DNA from: Labia minor
Lineage: Eukaryota; Arthropoda; Insecta; Dermaptera; Spongiphoridae
Assembly: GCA_963082975.1 (NCBI GenBank)
Contig: OY720345.1
Location: 26,358,611 to 26,422,610 of the forward strand
Reading direction: 5' to 3'
Length of the DNA: 64,000 nucleotides
Shown piece after piece: positions 21,771 through 32,022 of the stretch. A program made the translations under genes and the position numbers. The notes below the pieces were generated by a model. It did no database searches. It was given only the letters and a program-made list of their open reading frames with translations, and was not told where the DNA came from. Position 1 is the stretch's first letter, and each line of letters begins with the position of its first letter.

Positions 21771-23630
21771 ATGGATCGTTGGCTACAAACTGGTTCAACA
21801 CAGAAACGGAAAGAATCAGATGATGAGGCATCAACAGCAAACTCTACCAAGAAACGCAAAACTAGAAAATATTCGGATGATTATTTATCATTTGGATTTA
21901 CTTATATTTGCAACAATGATGTGGAAAGACCAGTCTGCGTTCTATGTCAGGAAAGTTTATCCAATGAAAGTATGAAACCTGCTAATCTCAGACGTCATTT
22001 ACAAACAAAGCACAGCGAGCATGTTAGTAAGTCTATCGAATTTTTTAAAATGAAAAAAGAAGAACTTAATTCAAGTCAGAAATTGATGGTAAAGACGGGA
22101 TCTGGTGGTATGAGTAAGAAAGCAGTAATGGCATCATATGAAGTAGCTCTACTTATTGCTAAAGCAGGAAAGCCGCATAATATAGCAGAGCAATTAATTC
22201 TTCCTGCTACAAAAGTAATTACAAATATAATGTTAGGAACTAAAGCAGCAAACGATATAAATTTGATTTCATTATCAAATGATACGGTTAAGAATAGGAT
22301 TGAAGACATGTCATGTAATATAAAAGAAGAATTAATATCGAGAGTGCGCAAAAGTCACTATTACTCATTACAATTGGATGAAAGTACTGATGTCACTAAT
22401 AATGCCAATTTGTTAGCTTTCATTAGATATGAGTTTGAAAATCAAATACAAGAAGATGTATTGTTTTGTGATTCACTACCTTCACGAACGACAGCTAATG
22501 ACATATTTAACAGTTTGAATAATTTTATAACCGAAAATGAAATAGAGTGGCCAAAATGTGTTGGAATTTGCACTGATGGTGCTCGTGCAATGTCAGGTAC
22601 AAGAACTGGATTGATTGCTCTTATTAAAAATGTTGCGCCTCAGGTTGTTTGGAATCATTGCTGCATTCACAGAGAATCATTAGCAGCCAAAAATATGTCA
22701 CCAGATTTGAAAAGAACATTAGACGAAGTAGTTAAAATTGTCAATTTCATTAAGGCTCGTCCACTTAATTCCAGAGTTTTTAAAATTTTGTGTGAGGAAA
22801 TGGGTAGTCAACATACACATTTATTATTACATACAGATGTACGTTGGTTGTCCCGCGGGAAAGTACTCATTCGCCTTTTTGAGCTTCGAGATGAAATACG
22901 ATTGTTTTTAATAGATGCGCATTTTGAACTGACCGAATGTTTCAATGATTTTATCTGGTTAGCTAAGGTGGCTTACTTGACTGATATTTTTACAAAATTG
23001 AACGAACTTAATTTGAGCCTGCAAGGTACTGTTGTAAATATATTTAAAGTTGAAGATAAAATAGAAGCAATGATTAAAAAAATCGACTTGTGGTCGAAAC
23101 GCATCCAGAACGGTGTATATGAGTCTTTTCCAACTCTCAATGATTTCATAGAAAGCTCCAGTGAAAAATTGCTTAATCAAACGCGTCAATTATTTGTTGA
23201 ACATTTAATTACTTTGAAAAGCAACTTCAGGAAGTATTTTTCTACTCCTGATCCTTGCAATAACTGGATCAGAGATCCATTTAATATGGAAATTACAAAT
23301 ACTAAACATTTATCTGCACCTGAACAAGATATTCTCGTGGAATTATCATGTGATACAACTTATAAACTAAAATTTAACAAAACTGAATTGAGCAACTTTT
23401 GGTTACTTCTCAGGTCAGATTATCCTGCGCTTGCAAATAAAGCACTTCAACACTTGATTCCATTCTGCACAACATATTTATGCGAACAAGCTTTTTCGGT
23501 ACTATTTTATATTAAGTCTAAATATAGAAACAAATTAAATGTAGAGCCGGATCTTAGATTAAAAGTTTCCAATATTAAGCCAGATATTGAGATTCTTGTT
23601 TCAAGAAAACAACTGCATACATCTCATTAA
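21771..23630 (+). CDS. hAT transposase, BED zinc-finger type (copy 2)
   Basis: The 619-residue product equals that of copy 1 except T511 for A and P593 for L. The BED finger (C56, C59, H76, H81), catalytic D203, D269 and E572, the CCIH motif and W359 are all unchanged. P593 lies 21 residues after E572, in the C-terminal part of the fold, so it could affect activity; T511 is in a variable region. The frame is complete with no stop or frameshift. The Helitron-like insert lies about 470 bp upstream of the start codon and may separate the gene from its promoter at the element's left end. Confidence 0.95.
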   Translation: MDRWLQTGSTQKRKESDDEASTANSTKKRKTRKYSDDYLSFGFTYICNNDVERPVCVLCQESLSNESMKPANLRRHLQTKHSEHVSKSIEFFKMKKEELNSSQKLMVKTGSGGMSKKAVMASYEVALLIAKAGKPHNIAEQLILPATKVITNIMLGTKAANDINLISLSNDTVKNRIEDMSCNIKEELISRVRKSHYYSLQLDESTDVTNNANLLAFIRYEFENQIQEDVLFCDSLPSRTTANDIFNSLNNFITENEIEWPKCVGICTDGARAMSGTRTGLIALIKNVAPQVVWNHCCIHRESLAAKNMSPDLKRTLDEVVKIVNFIKARPLNSRVFKILCEEMGSQHTHLLLHTDVRWLSRGKVLIRLFELRDEIRLFLIDAHFELTECFNDFIWLAKVAYLTDIFTKLNELNLSLQGTVVNIFKVEDKIEAMIKKIDLWSKRIQNGVYESFPTLNDFIESSSEKLLNQTRQLFVEHLITLKSNFRKYFSTPDPCNNWIRDPFNMEITNTKHLSAPEQDILVELSCDTTYKLKFNKTELSNFWLLLRSDYPALANKALQHLIPFCTTYLCEQAFSVLFYIKSKYRNKLNVEPDLRLKVSNIKPDIEILVSRKQLHTSH

Positions 23631-23665
23631 ATATGTAAGTTATATTTAATGAGATAGATGCAGTT
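23611..23665 (+). repeat. Hairpin spanning the transposase stop codon (copy 2)
   Basis: Same 24-nt arms and 7-nt loop as at 1022-1076; the stop codon at 23628-23630 lies in the upstream arm. Confidence 0.8.
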
Positions 23666-24212
23666 ATTTTTTAAAATATTTCTTATTTAATATTTTCTGA
23701 AAAAAATTATAAAATATTTATATGAATTTAATGTAAGTACCCATTATAATTTGTGAGATTTGTTGCTATGACAATGTTTGTATTTTCTTTCTTCAATATT
23801 ATAATTTCTAATAAAATGTGTTCTACAATATGCAAAAAAATCGTTATTCACCAATCACTGTTAGAAATATTCATCATATATCCTTGTCCTTATGAGATCG
23901 TAAGCCAGAAATTAATTAATAAAATGACGTAAAGTACCTAAAGTTGTGATGGGGGTCCGTCAAAAAAAATTTTTTCAAGTGGGGGTCCGTGGAGTACATA
24001 AGTTTAAGAACCTATGTTCTATTTAGCTAGCATGTTTTATCCTTTTGACTACCAGATGGCGCACTAATTTTCGGTTTTTATAAGTTCGGTTTGGATTTAT
24101 GAAAATTAAAAAATTAATTAAATAATTTTCCTATATCCAAACCCAAGGCCCAAAAATATTTTATAAGAAAAGTCCACGAAAATGCGTTTACTTGAATAAT
24201 TACCTTAAATAT

Positions 24213-25148
24213 AATTAAATAGTTATAAAATAAGCAAAATTGTATTTATGAATGCTTTGATTATTTACCCTAACAAATTGTGTCTTCACTCTTTTCTCTT
24301 CTAATATAACAATCCTAGTTTTATTTGTTGGTACTGAGAAAGAAGCAAATAGAAATGAATAAATAGATAAATGCAAGATTGGGTTATATAATTTATACTA
24401 AAATATCTTTTAAGATAATATAAATATAAATTAATAAATTAGTGGAGGGGGGAGGGGTGAGAACCACACAATACCGTACGGTATATGTAACAATGCTTAT
24501 GTATAATATTTGAGATTTTCGATATGACTATGCATCCTGTGATTAATAAGAATAATGTAATTTTCACACGTATCAGTTTTTTCTTCTTAATTTTTTTCGT
24601 TGGTAATAGTTAATAATTGAAATTACATTTTTAAAAATATCATTGTCAGTATTTATTTGAATTTATTTATTTATTATTAAAATGATATGAGATTAAAAAA
24701 CCCTAATTATTTTTAAAATATTTAAAAATTATTCAAAGCTTCATTAAAATTTCAAAACTTCATTAATCTTAATTTAATAATAAAAAAAAAACACATAATT
24801 TTCTTAGAAAATTTTTTATCAATTTATCTCTTTGTACAATATATAATATTATATTTTAAATTATAACATATTATTTTCTTAATAAAGATAATTAATTTAA
24901 TTATTATAATTATTGAAAAATTTTGAACACAAGTTTTTTTATTATAGATACATATTTGAGAATTTATTTAATTTTTAAGCAAGAACACCTTTCAGAAGGT
25001 GTGATACAAATCCAAAAATTATATCAATGCATACTATACAGGGGAGGTTGGAAAGTATGCAGGAAGAGATATACATGCACAATAATTTCAACTGAGTTTA
25101 TATGGTTATAATTTTTCACCATTATTTATTGTAATCAATAAATAAATT
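24213..25148. other. AT-rich non-coding sequence
   Basis: No gene is recognised. The short frame at 24923-25111 has no known relatives that can be recognised and is probably chance. Confidence 0.5.
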
Positions 25149-25156
25149 GAATAGTA

Positions 25157-25442
25157 CAACGGTCGGGGAAGTTTTTTAATCATTGCCCTAAAATATTTTT
25201 GTGTAAGTTGATATTACCCCATAGTGAAGAGCAAAAAAAAACAACGAAATCGCCTCTTTTTAGCATCTTTCCTATTATAGCCCCCATGATAATTTTGAAA
25301 AGAAAACAATAACTATAAAAATTTAATTTATAAAAATACTAACAGGTTTATAAAATAGCAAATTAAAAATATATACTTTTTACTCACAAAAGTTTCATTT
25401 TTACCCCATTTGGGGTAATTTACCCCGATTCCCCGACCGTTG
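25157..25442. mobile_element. hAT-type MITE, 286 bp
   Basis: Perfect 8-bp duplication GAATAGTA (25149-25156 and 25443-25450) flanks perfect 14-bp terminal inverted repeats CAACGGTCGGGGAA / TTCCCCGACCGTTG. The subterminal regions contain repeated taccccat / ggggtaa motifs. Non-coding. The 8-bp duplication assigns it to a hAT-like transposase. Confidence 0.93.
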
Positions 25443-26040
25443 GAATAGTATAATAGTGAATTGAATAAAGGAAAAATATATCAGATATTGATAACACAAG
25501 AAATGGGTTCTACAGGAGGAAAGACGACTTACAATTAGATTTTGACTTTGATTAATTAATTATTAATTAATTCATATTTATAATAAATTTAAATTATAAT
25601 AATTCTGAGATGTTAACTGATATCATATTTAAAATAAAACTAATTTTCTCATAAATGTATAAATTGATTGATGAATAAATTTAAAATTGTTTCTAAAATC
25701 ATCGAATTGATTTAAAAACTATTAAAGAAAGCCAGAAAATGTTTACTACTTTTAAAATCAAATTTTAGTACATTTAAATTTTCTAGCTTTATATTCTGTT
25801 AGCTATATTTTTATCATAATAATGTATTTTGATTTTTTAACAATAAATTATTTAAAAAAAAAAAATAAAATGAAAAAACAAATATTACAAGTATTAGGGG
25901 TCGACATAAATAACTTAAAACTTAATGAAGAGTGCTGAGAACGCCTGATTTTTTGGCCGGATATGAAAGTTAACAAACAGAAATTATAATTTATATGTAG
26001 TTTATCAGTTGGTTCTCCTTTCTTAAGCTAATCTTTAGGT

Positions 26041-26297
26041 CAGTGATTCTCAACCTGTGGGGCGCGAGTACACTCTAGGGGAGGGGGGGGGGCGAACATA
26101 TCCAAGAGAAAATTCCAAACTTTTTTTCAATATGGTTCTAAAAAAGGTAAGATGATTTTGTGGGCAAACTTTGAACATTTTCGATTATTTTTCAATTTTT
26201 TTCAATATGGTTCTAAAAAAAAGGTCAGATGATTTTGCGATGCTCTGAAACATGATTGAAAATTGGGCCGTGAATACTAAAAGGTTGAGAAACACTG
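26041..26297. mobile_element. hAT-type MITE, 257 bp
   Basis: Perfect 8-bp duplication CTTTAGGT (26033-26040 and 26298-26305). The ends are CAGTGATTCTCAACC and GGTTGAGAAACACTG. Inside, a stretch with caatatggttctaaaaa and gatgattttg occurs twice in tandem. A run of G lies at about 26080-26092. Non-coding. Confidence 0.93.
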
Positions 26298-26305
26298 CTT
26301 TAGGT

Positions 26306-26867
26306 TATATTATTAATAAAAAATGATTTAGTCACCCAACTTCGGTAAACATCGGGTTTTTGAAATCGTTCGGGAATAGTTCCAATTTTTGCCATTTTCA
26401 AGTTATTTGTGTCGGACCCTAGAATTACTTTTGATAATAATAGTTTATTTTTATAGTCATACAATTTTAATGAAATATTAAATATAGAAATACTTGTGTT
26501 CAAAAATTTTACCATTCACACCTATATATAAACATAATCATTTTCTCTCTCCCAATCATATAAATTATATAAATTTTAATAATACACCTGAATGATATAT
26601 ATTTTATATATAAGTCTATTTACAATATTATAAAATAACTGGTAACTATTAATAGTAAAATAATCATAATCTTTAACTACAATAAACACGTACAGAAATA
26701 GGAACAATTTTCCAATAGCGCCCTTCAAGTTTTGTTGTTGCATTCCATGATATTGTGTTCCACCTCACTTTCTCAATCTTTTTTCCTCTCTTTCTCTCTC
26801 TCCCTCTCTCTCACATACACTCTCACACACACATACACTCTGCTGGCTTTTATTCGTTTACCGCTCT
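26306..26867. other. 3' flank of the chitin-binding gene with CT/CA microsatellite
   Basis: A compound CT-then-CA microsatellite lies at about 26783-26840, just beyond the gene's poly(A) signal. The remainder is AT-rich with no further gene seen. Confidence 0.55.
26849..26854 (-). terminator. Candidate poly(A) signal AATAAA
   Basis: Minus-strand AATAAA begins 14 nt after the stop codon of the chitin-binding gene. It is close to the stop but plausible for a short 3' UTR. Confidence 0.5.
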
Positions 26868-29628
26868 TTATTGATACTCCTTTGGAGGATCTGTTACATA
26901 GGTGAGCTCGTTGAGATAATACCTTAAACAAATATATTTATAAATATATATATATTATTATTGTATAAAATAGAATATAATGTACAATTATTAATTTTAA
27001 AATCAATATATAAATATGAAAGTAAGTAATTAATATTAAATAGTATTATATGTTTAGTTCTATATTTGTATATATGTATTTATAAAATTTTAACTTATAA
27101 GGATAATATATCTAAATAAAACATGTTATGTTTTAAATTGATTGATTTATTTCCTTTATGCGCATTTCATTTTCAACCATCATAAAAAGTTTTCTTCTTC
27201 TAAGACTTCTTTCTGATGATGGTATTAAAAACTGGAATGCGCATAAAGTAAATTAATCACCCAAGTAAAAACCTACTTAAATAATATGTTGAATTATTTC
27301 AACGTGAGCCTACCATTAATTTTATTCATTTCAACAGACATATTATCTCAAAAATATTATAAATTAAATAAATTCAAATAAAAGAAAAAAAATTAATTTC
27401 ATAGCACATTTATTTTTTTATAAATATGAAATAAATTGATAAAAAAAAAATGATAAAGTAGAAATATTTAACTGACCAATTGGGTGTTTCTGCACAATCA
27501 AAATTGTAATTCCAATCACAAACTCGAAATTCTTGATTAAAAGATGTGTCATTGGCACAAATATAAGGAATTCGACGTCCATCTTCATCACACATATGAA
27601 AAATCTGACAATGATGTTCGGTGTCTGCATAAAAACCAACAGCCCGATCGGTACAATCAAATGTGAACGTCAAATTTGGAAAGTCTTCCCATCGTTTAAC
27701 CTGAAACAAATCCAAATTTCTTATTAAAAATCTTCTCATTTTTTTTTATATTCTTAAGTATAAATTATAATCATTTTAACGATCAATTCATCATTTTTTA
27801 TTTAACTGTCCTTGAAATTTTACTTCAATTGAAGTTGCAATGATTAAGCGAAAGGTAAAATGCTGTCTAATGCCAATAACACGATGAGAGTCTATTAGGT
27901 ATTATCGCATTATCCAAATAAACAGTCATAAAAATCATTCTTGATAGACAACTTTTAAAATTACCTTTTATGAAACACTTCATATTAATCTTACACATTT
28001 ATATTATTCAAATATCTAAAGGATCATAATATACTTGAAGAAATCATTTAAATTCTTTTCCTCATTAGAATCTTTATATAAGTTGATTTAATATAAATTT
28101 AAACGTTTTCTTTTCTTTTCTTTTTACCGACAGACGATAGGAAGGAAAGGTATTTTTTCACATCAAATTTCACATATGGAGATTTTTACATATCTCCACG
28201 AATCATGCATTTTGTTATCAGAAAAAAGTATTTTTAGCATAATGTCTGCCCGTCCGTCCGTCTATCCGTCTGTCCGTGTGTCCGTATAGACGTGTACAGC
28301 TTGAATGACTGAACGGATTTTGATCAAATTTGGTATATTTACTTAATGCATCAGTAGCATGAATTCATTAACTTTTGGTGTATATCCAGAAACCGAAAGT
28401 GGTAGTTTACAAAGTATTAATTTTATATTCATTGTCCCAATATATATTTCATTTAAAATATATTAGTGATAAATAATTGATTAATTAAACTAAAAATAGC
28501 TAAGATAATATAATTTAGTCATTTTAATGCAAGTTTTAAAAATATTTTTTTTTATACTTTATAAATATATAATGTAGTTTGGAAATTAATTTATTTCGAA
28601 TCGCGTTGGTCGGTTCTGTGTCTGGCCACAGCTACAATATTTATATTTTTAAATAAATTTATTTATTTAAACTGTGTTTTGACTGAAATAGATTAATTTA
28701 TTTACCCTGTGATGAGTTTCTGTCGGGGCTGGTTTACAATATACATAGGCCATTGCTGAAACATAAAAAATATTTTTTGTAATCCTTTCGTATTGAATGA
28801 AACTATTCTAGATTTATGATAGTTATTCAATATATAAAAACAATAAACTCAATTTCTAATATTTTTCAAATTTTAAATAAATTTTATTATAAAAAGGGAT
28901 CTACACTTAAATAATATAATATGATACATTAATTGATATATTATTAGACTAAATATACAAAGGCAGGTCAATAAGTCCGTGACTTTTTAAATTTCGCGTC
29001 TCTTAAGTGAAATGGCAACACTGCTGTCAGCAGGCAACTATTAGCTGACTCCTGTGGAAATTTGAATCAGCTGGGTCTTTTAGTTTTTGTTTGACATTCA
29101 TTAATAGCAGGTTACCTCGAGATTGGAGAAGAAAATGGAAAAAAGTAAATTTCGAGAGTCCATTAAGTATTATTTTTTGCGCAAAAAACCATCACTGAAA
29201 CTGAGTTTTTGCTCCGTTTCTAAATCGTGGATAAAACGTGGATTCACCATGACACACCTGATAACAAATAGTAGCGAAAACAGTGGTTTTCTAGGGGTGA
29301 AATAATTTTTTATAACCTGGGTTTCATTCAAAAAGTCACCGACTTATTGACCTGCCCTTATATATATATATATATATGTAAAGAGATATAAATATTTTTT
29401 TTTAACAAACACATTTTTTAAAGATATTTAAAGATATAATTTTATTCATCATTGGAAATTAAAAATTAATGACTAAGAAAAAGTAAATCCTAATAAAATA
29501 TGTGCTTGATTTAAAGACCAAATTAAAATTATTAGAAATTAATATTTTAACAAAGTTTTTTTTTATTTGTTAATAAAGAAATTTTACTCACCAATAAAAA
29601 AAGACGACAAAATTATTGTACGTAACAT
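26868..29628 (-). CDS. Small secreted chitin-binding (CBM14) protein, four exons
   Basis: Coding exons on the minus strand are 29592-29628, 28706-28755, 27477-27700 and 26868-26922 (366 nt, 121 residues plus stop). Every junction keeps the frame and shows GT..AG: donors GTGAGT, GTAAAT, GTCAGT; acceptors ending TTTCAG, TTTCAG, TTTAAG. Residues 1-19 form a signal peptide (MLRTIILSS start), followed by a dibasic KR at 31-32 that may be a processing site. One CBM14 domain follows, with C45, C60, C66, C77, C90 and C98 at family spacing (14-5-10-12-7), the aromatic-rich GFYAD and CDWNYNFDC motifs, and a tail containing YYLNEL. NLT (39) and NDT (80) are possible N-glycosylation sites. Such proteins are exported and bind chitin in cuticle, gut lining or tracheae; the exact tissue is unknown. 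Small single-domain relatives are sometimes auto-named after a centipede venom protein, but nothing here indicates a venom role. A tttcag before the start suggests an unseen 5' UTR exon. Introns 1 and 2 host a mariner and a family A element. Confidence 0.88.
28126..28638 (+). mobile_element. Family A element, copy 2, in intron 2 of the chitin-binding gene
   Basis: Matches family A from TACCGACAGACG through the CTGTCCGTC-type microsatellite and aacggattttgatcaaattt, then diverges. The 3' part keeps gttggtcggtt and a decayed ggccacag hairpin. It is antisense to the host gene and is the most diverged of the five longer copies. Confidence 0.7.
28958..29358 (+). mobile_element. Internally deleted mariner in intron 1 of the chitin-binding gene
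   Basis: Inverted repeats GGCAGGTCAATAAGTC and its near complement lie at the two ends beside TA dinucleotides. A start MEKSKFRESIKYYF at 29134 onward matches the first residues of mariner transposases, but the catalytic part is gone. Total length is about 400 bp. A sibling with a different internal deletion lies at 59504-59953. Confidence 0.8.
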
Positions 29629-29634
29629 TATGCT

Positions 29635-30512
29635 GAAAACAAACAAACAAAAATATAATAAATCTATATATATATATTTATATACCTAAATATAAGTATT
29701 TATATAATAATTAATTGACATTCTTTATTCATATAATTTCTCTATTAAATTGAAATGTTATAGATTATAAATAGATAGATAGATAGAGCATAAGTGATAT
29801 GTTAGAAAATTTTAATGAAATATTATTAGAATATTCTTAAATGTTTTTATTTTAATATATGCTGTAAATTTTATCAATATTTATTAAAAAAAAAAATTTA
29901 TTTTCTAAAAAATTTTATATCAAGTTTAACAAAGCTTTACTTGGCCAATAGAGACGGTTGGAAAATAGTGCCAGAATCGCCATCTTTTCTAGAATTTAAC
30001 ACAACATTGTCAAAACTAGAAATTGTAAGTGGTTCACGGTATTAGATATCAATTTTGCTTTTTGGTTATTATCTGTAAGGAAGAAAGATCTCTAAAAAAT
30101 AACTTTTGTCAATGTCAATGGAAGCCACTTTCATTTCGATAATTCACCAGCAGTGTATTCCTGCGTGTATTAACAAAGATAATCTCTCGTAATAATCTAC
30201 AAGAATTTGGTGAAAATTAGATTGATGATATAATTTCCGAAATTTTTTAATATCATCTGAGATAGAAAGAAAATTATTAGGAAAATAAAACAAGAAGGAT
30301 TTCTTTTTAAAATGTAGAAATATGAATTTGCCTAAAATTCAGTTAAATATTGGAAATAATATGAGTCCACACCACTATAATATAAAATCAATTAAAGAAT
30401 TTCCATACAATAAAAATAAAAAACATAATTAACAATTTTTAGGAAAAATATATTTTTATCACAAATAAATTCCAAATTTTTTAATAATTATTATATTTTT
30501 TTTTTTTTGCTA
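29635..30512. other. Upstream region of the chitin-binding gene
   Basis: No exon can be assigned. The block 29940-30200 is less AT-rich and complex; on the minus strand it lies 0.3-0.6 kb upstream of the start codon, where a promoter or 5' UTR exon would be expected. No clear TATA box is visible. Confidence 0.35.
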
Positions 30513-30520
30513 TAAAATTT

Positions 30521-31021
30521 GGTAATTGTTTAGTCTAACCGATGCATGATGGATTTTGATAAAACTTTACCAGTCGATTCCTTTTTTGATTCAAACCACA
30601 TTTTCCTTAAGAAGTATGTGGCGGTCGCTTCTAGTTTACGAGATAAAAATTATTAGTTTTCACATAAACTAGTTATGAATGAGCAGCCATTTAATAATGT
30701 TTTATTGACTAATGCACGAATTATTCACTTATTCATTAATTTTCGGTATTTATAATTAATTAATTAAATAATTTTCTTATATCCAAACCGAGCTTATAAA
30801 AAACAGAAAATTAATGAAGCCCTCTGGTGGTTAAATAATAAAACATGGTAGATAAATAGAATATCAATGGATTTATATGCAAACTTTAATAATTTTTACC
30901 CCGTAAACTATAAGCGACCGCGACATACTTCTTAAGGAAAATGTGTTTTGAATCAATAAAGGAATCCACTGATAAAGTTTTATCCAAATCCATGATACAT
31001 CGGTTAGACTAAACAATTACC
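30521..31021. mobile_element. Family M foldback element, copy 2
   Basis: The 501-bp element has ends GGTAATTGTTTAGTC / GACTAAACAATTACC and 8-bp flanks TAAAATTT / GAAAATTT (7 of 8 match). Much of each half is the reverse complement of the other, including the gataaaactttaccag / cactgataaagtttta blocks. It contains an intact version of the hAT copy 2 target region (aaatagaatatcaatgg). Non-coding. Confidence 0.85.
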
Positions 31022-31397
31022 GAAAATTTAATATGTAAAATTATAACATTTTTATACAAAATAGTTAGAAAATATACTAAAATATTCGAATATATATTAA
31101 CGCTAAAGGGGGTACAAGTGGTGGAGAAAAACATCATGACAATTTTGTGGCACGGACATTGATAAAGGTTCGCCATCCCTGTTATAGAGATTATCATTCT
31201 ATTCATTTATATATATAATTATAAATATAAAAGATGAGCTTTTTTTTGGTTAAATTCAATTTTACAAATTTTGAAAATATGAATGAATTTAATTAAATAT
31301 TTTTCACAATGTTATAAATCTTTTAAATAAGGAACTGATCATGCTGTTGAATTAAAATCAATTTACATTTTATTTTTTTTAGATAATATAATATAAG

Positions 31398-32022
31398 AAT
31401 AAGTTGACCTGTGGCCAGGTCTGAACCGACCGACAGTTTGAAATAAATTAATTTCCAGCTACAGAAATAATTTCAAATAATTTTAATATATCTATTAATG
31501 TAATAAAAAACAGATATGGATATAACATAAATATTTTTAATTTTATTTTATTTATAATACCAGGCTGTGACGTCGTGAATGGCTGGATGACGTCATATAA
31601 TTTTAAATTAAGAAAAAAACTAATAAAGATGATTTTTCTCGAAGATAAAATCAATACAAAGTGAATGATTCGTGATAATATGTAAAAAATCTCCTCATGT
31701 GAAATTTGGTGTGAAAATAACCCTTTCCTTCCTATCGTCGATCGCTAAAACTACCACTTCCGGTTTCCGGATTTGCACCAAAAGTTGATCAATTCATCCC
31801 ACTGATGCATTAAGTAAATATACCAAATTTCATCAAAATCGGTTGAGCCGTTCAGGCTGTACACATCTATACGGAAGGACAAACGGACAGACGGACGGAC
31901 AGACATCATGCTAAAAATACTTTTTTCTGTTAAGAAAATGCATGATTCGTGGAGATATGTAAAAATCTCCACATGTGAAATTTGGTGTGAAAACAATACC
32001 TCCCTTACTATCGTCGGTCGGT
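31398..32022 (-). mobile_element. Family A element, copy 3
   Basis: Full-length, opposite in orientation to copy 1 and close to it in sequence. It has the same termini, 3' hairpin (GACCTG-TGGC-CAGGTC on the plus strand), two internal ~100-bp units and CTGTCCGTC-type microsatellite. Non-coding. Confidence 0.7.

Larger units (their letters stand above)
18936..24016 (+). mobile_element. hAT transposon, copy 2, carrying a Helitron-like insert
   Basis: Flanked by a perfect 8-bp duplication TTCTATTT (18928-18935 and 24017-24024), with ends CAGTGGTTCTTAAAC and GTTTAAGAACCTATG. It is 5081 bp against 3306 bp for copy 1; nearly all the excess is one insert at 19546-21302. A 30-bp unit containing attttagaatcaaattacg is present three times here (about 21451-21540) and twice in copy 1. 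The transposase gene is intact. The uninterrupted target can be read in the two other family M copies. Confidence 0.96.
18776..24204. mobile_element. Family M foldback element, copy 1, split by a hAT insertion
   Basis: The ends are GGTAATTATTCAAG and its complement, flanked by an 8-bp duplication TTAAATAT (18768-18775 and 24205-24212). The two halves (18776-18935 and 24017-24204) are inverted repeats of one another in large part. Copies at 30521-31021 and 52813-53344 lack the interruption and show the empty hAT target. Without the hAT it is about 340 bp. It has no coding capacity. Starting with GG and making 8-bp duplications suits Merlin-type elements, but hAT-type or Novosib-type cannot be excluded. 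Confidence 0.8.

Noticed and set aside
27410-27480. Extension of the chitin-binding exon into a hydrophobic C-terminal tail (a possible membrane anchor)
   Set aside because: The tail is translation of AT-rich intron after a GTCAGT donor at 27476; splicing to 26922 gives the family-typical ending.
31751-31996. Open frames inside family A (also 6128-6310, 31448-31654, 46241-46474)
   Set aside because: They follow the non-coding repeat, differ between copies by frameshifts and translate the CTGTCCGTC-type microsatellite.
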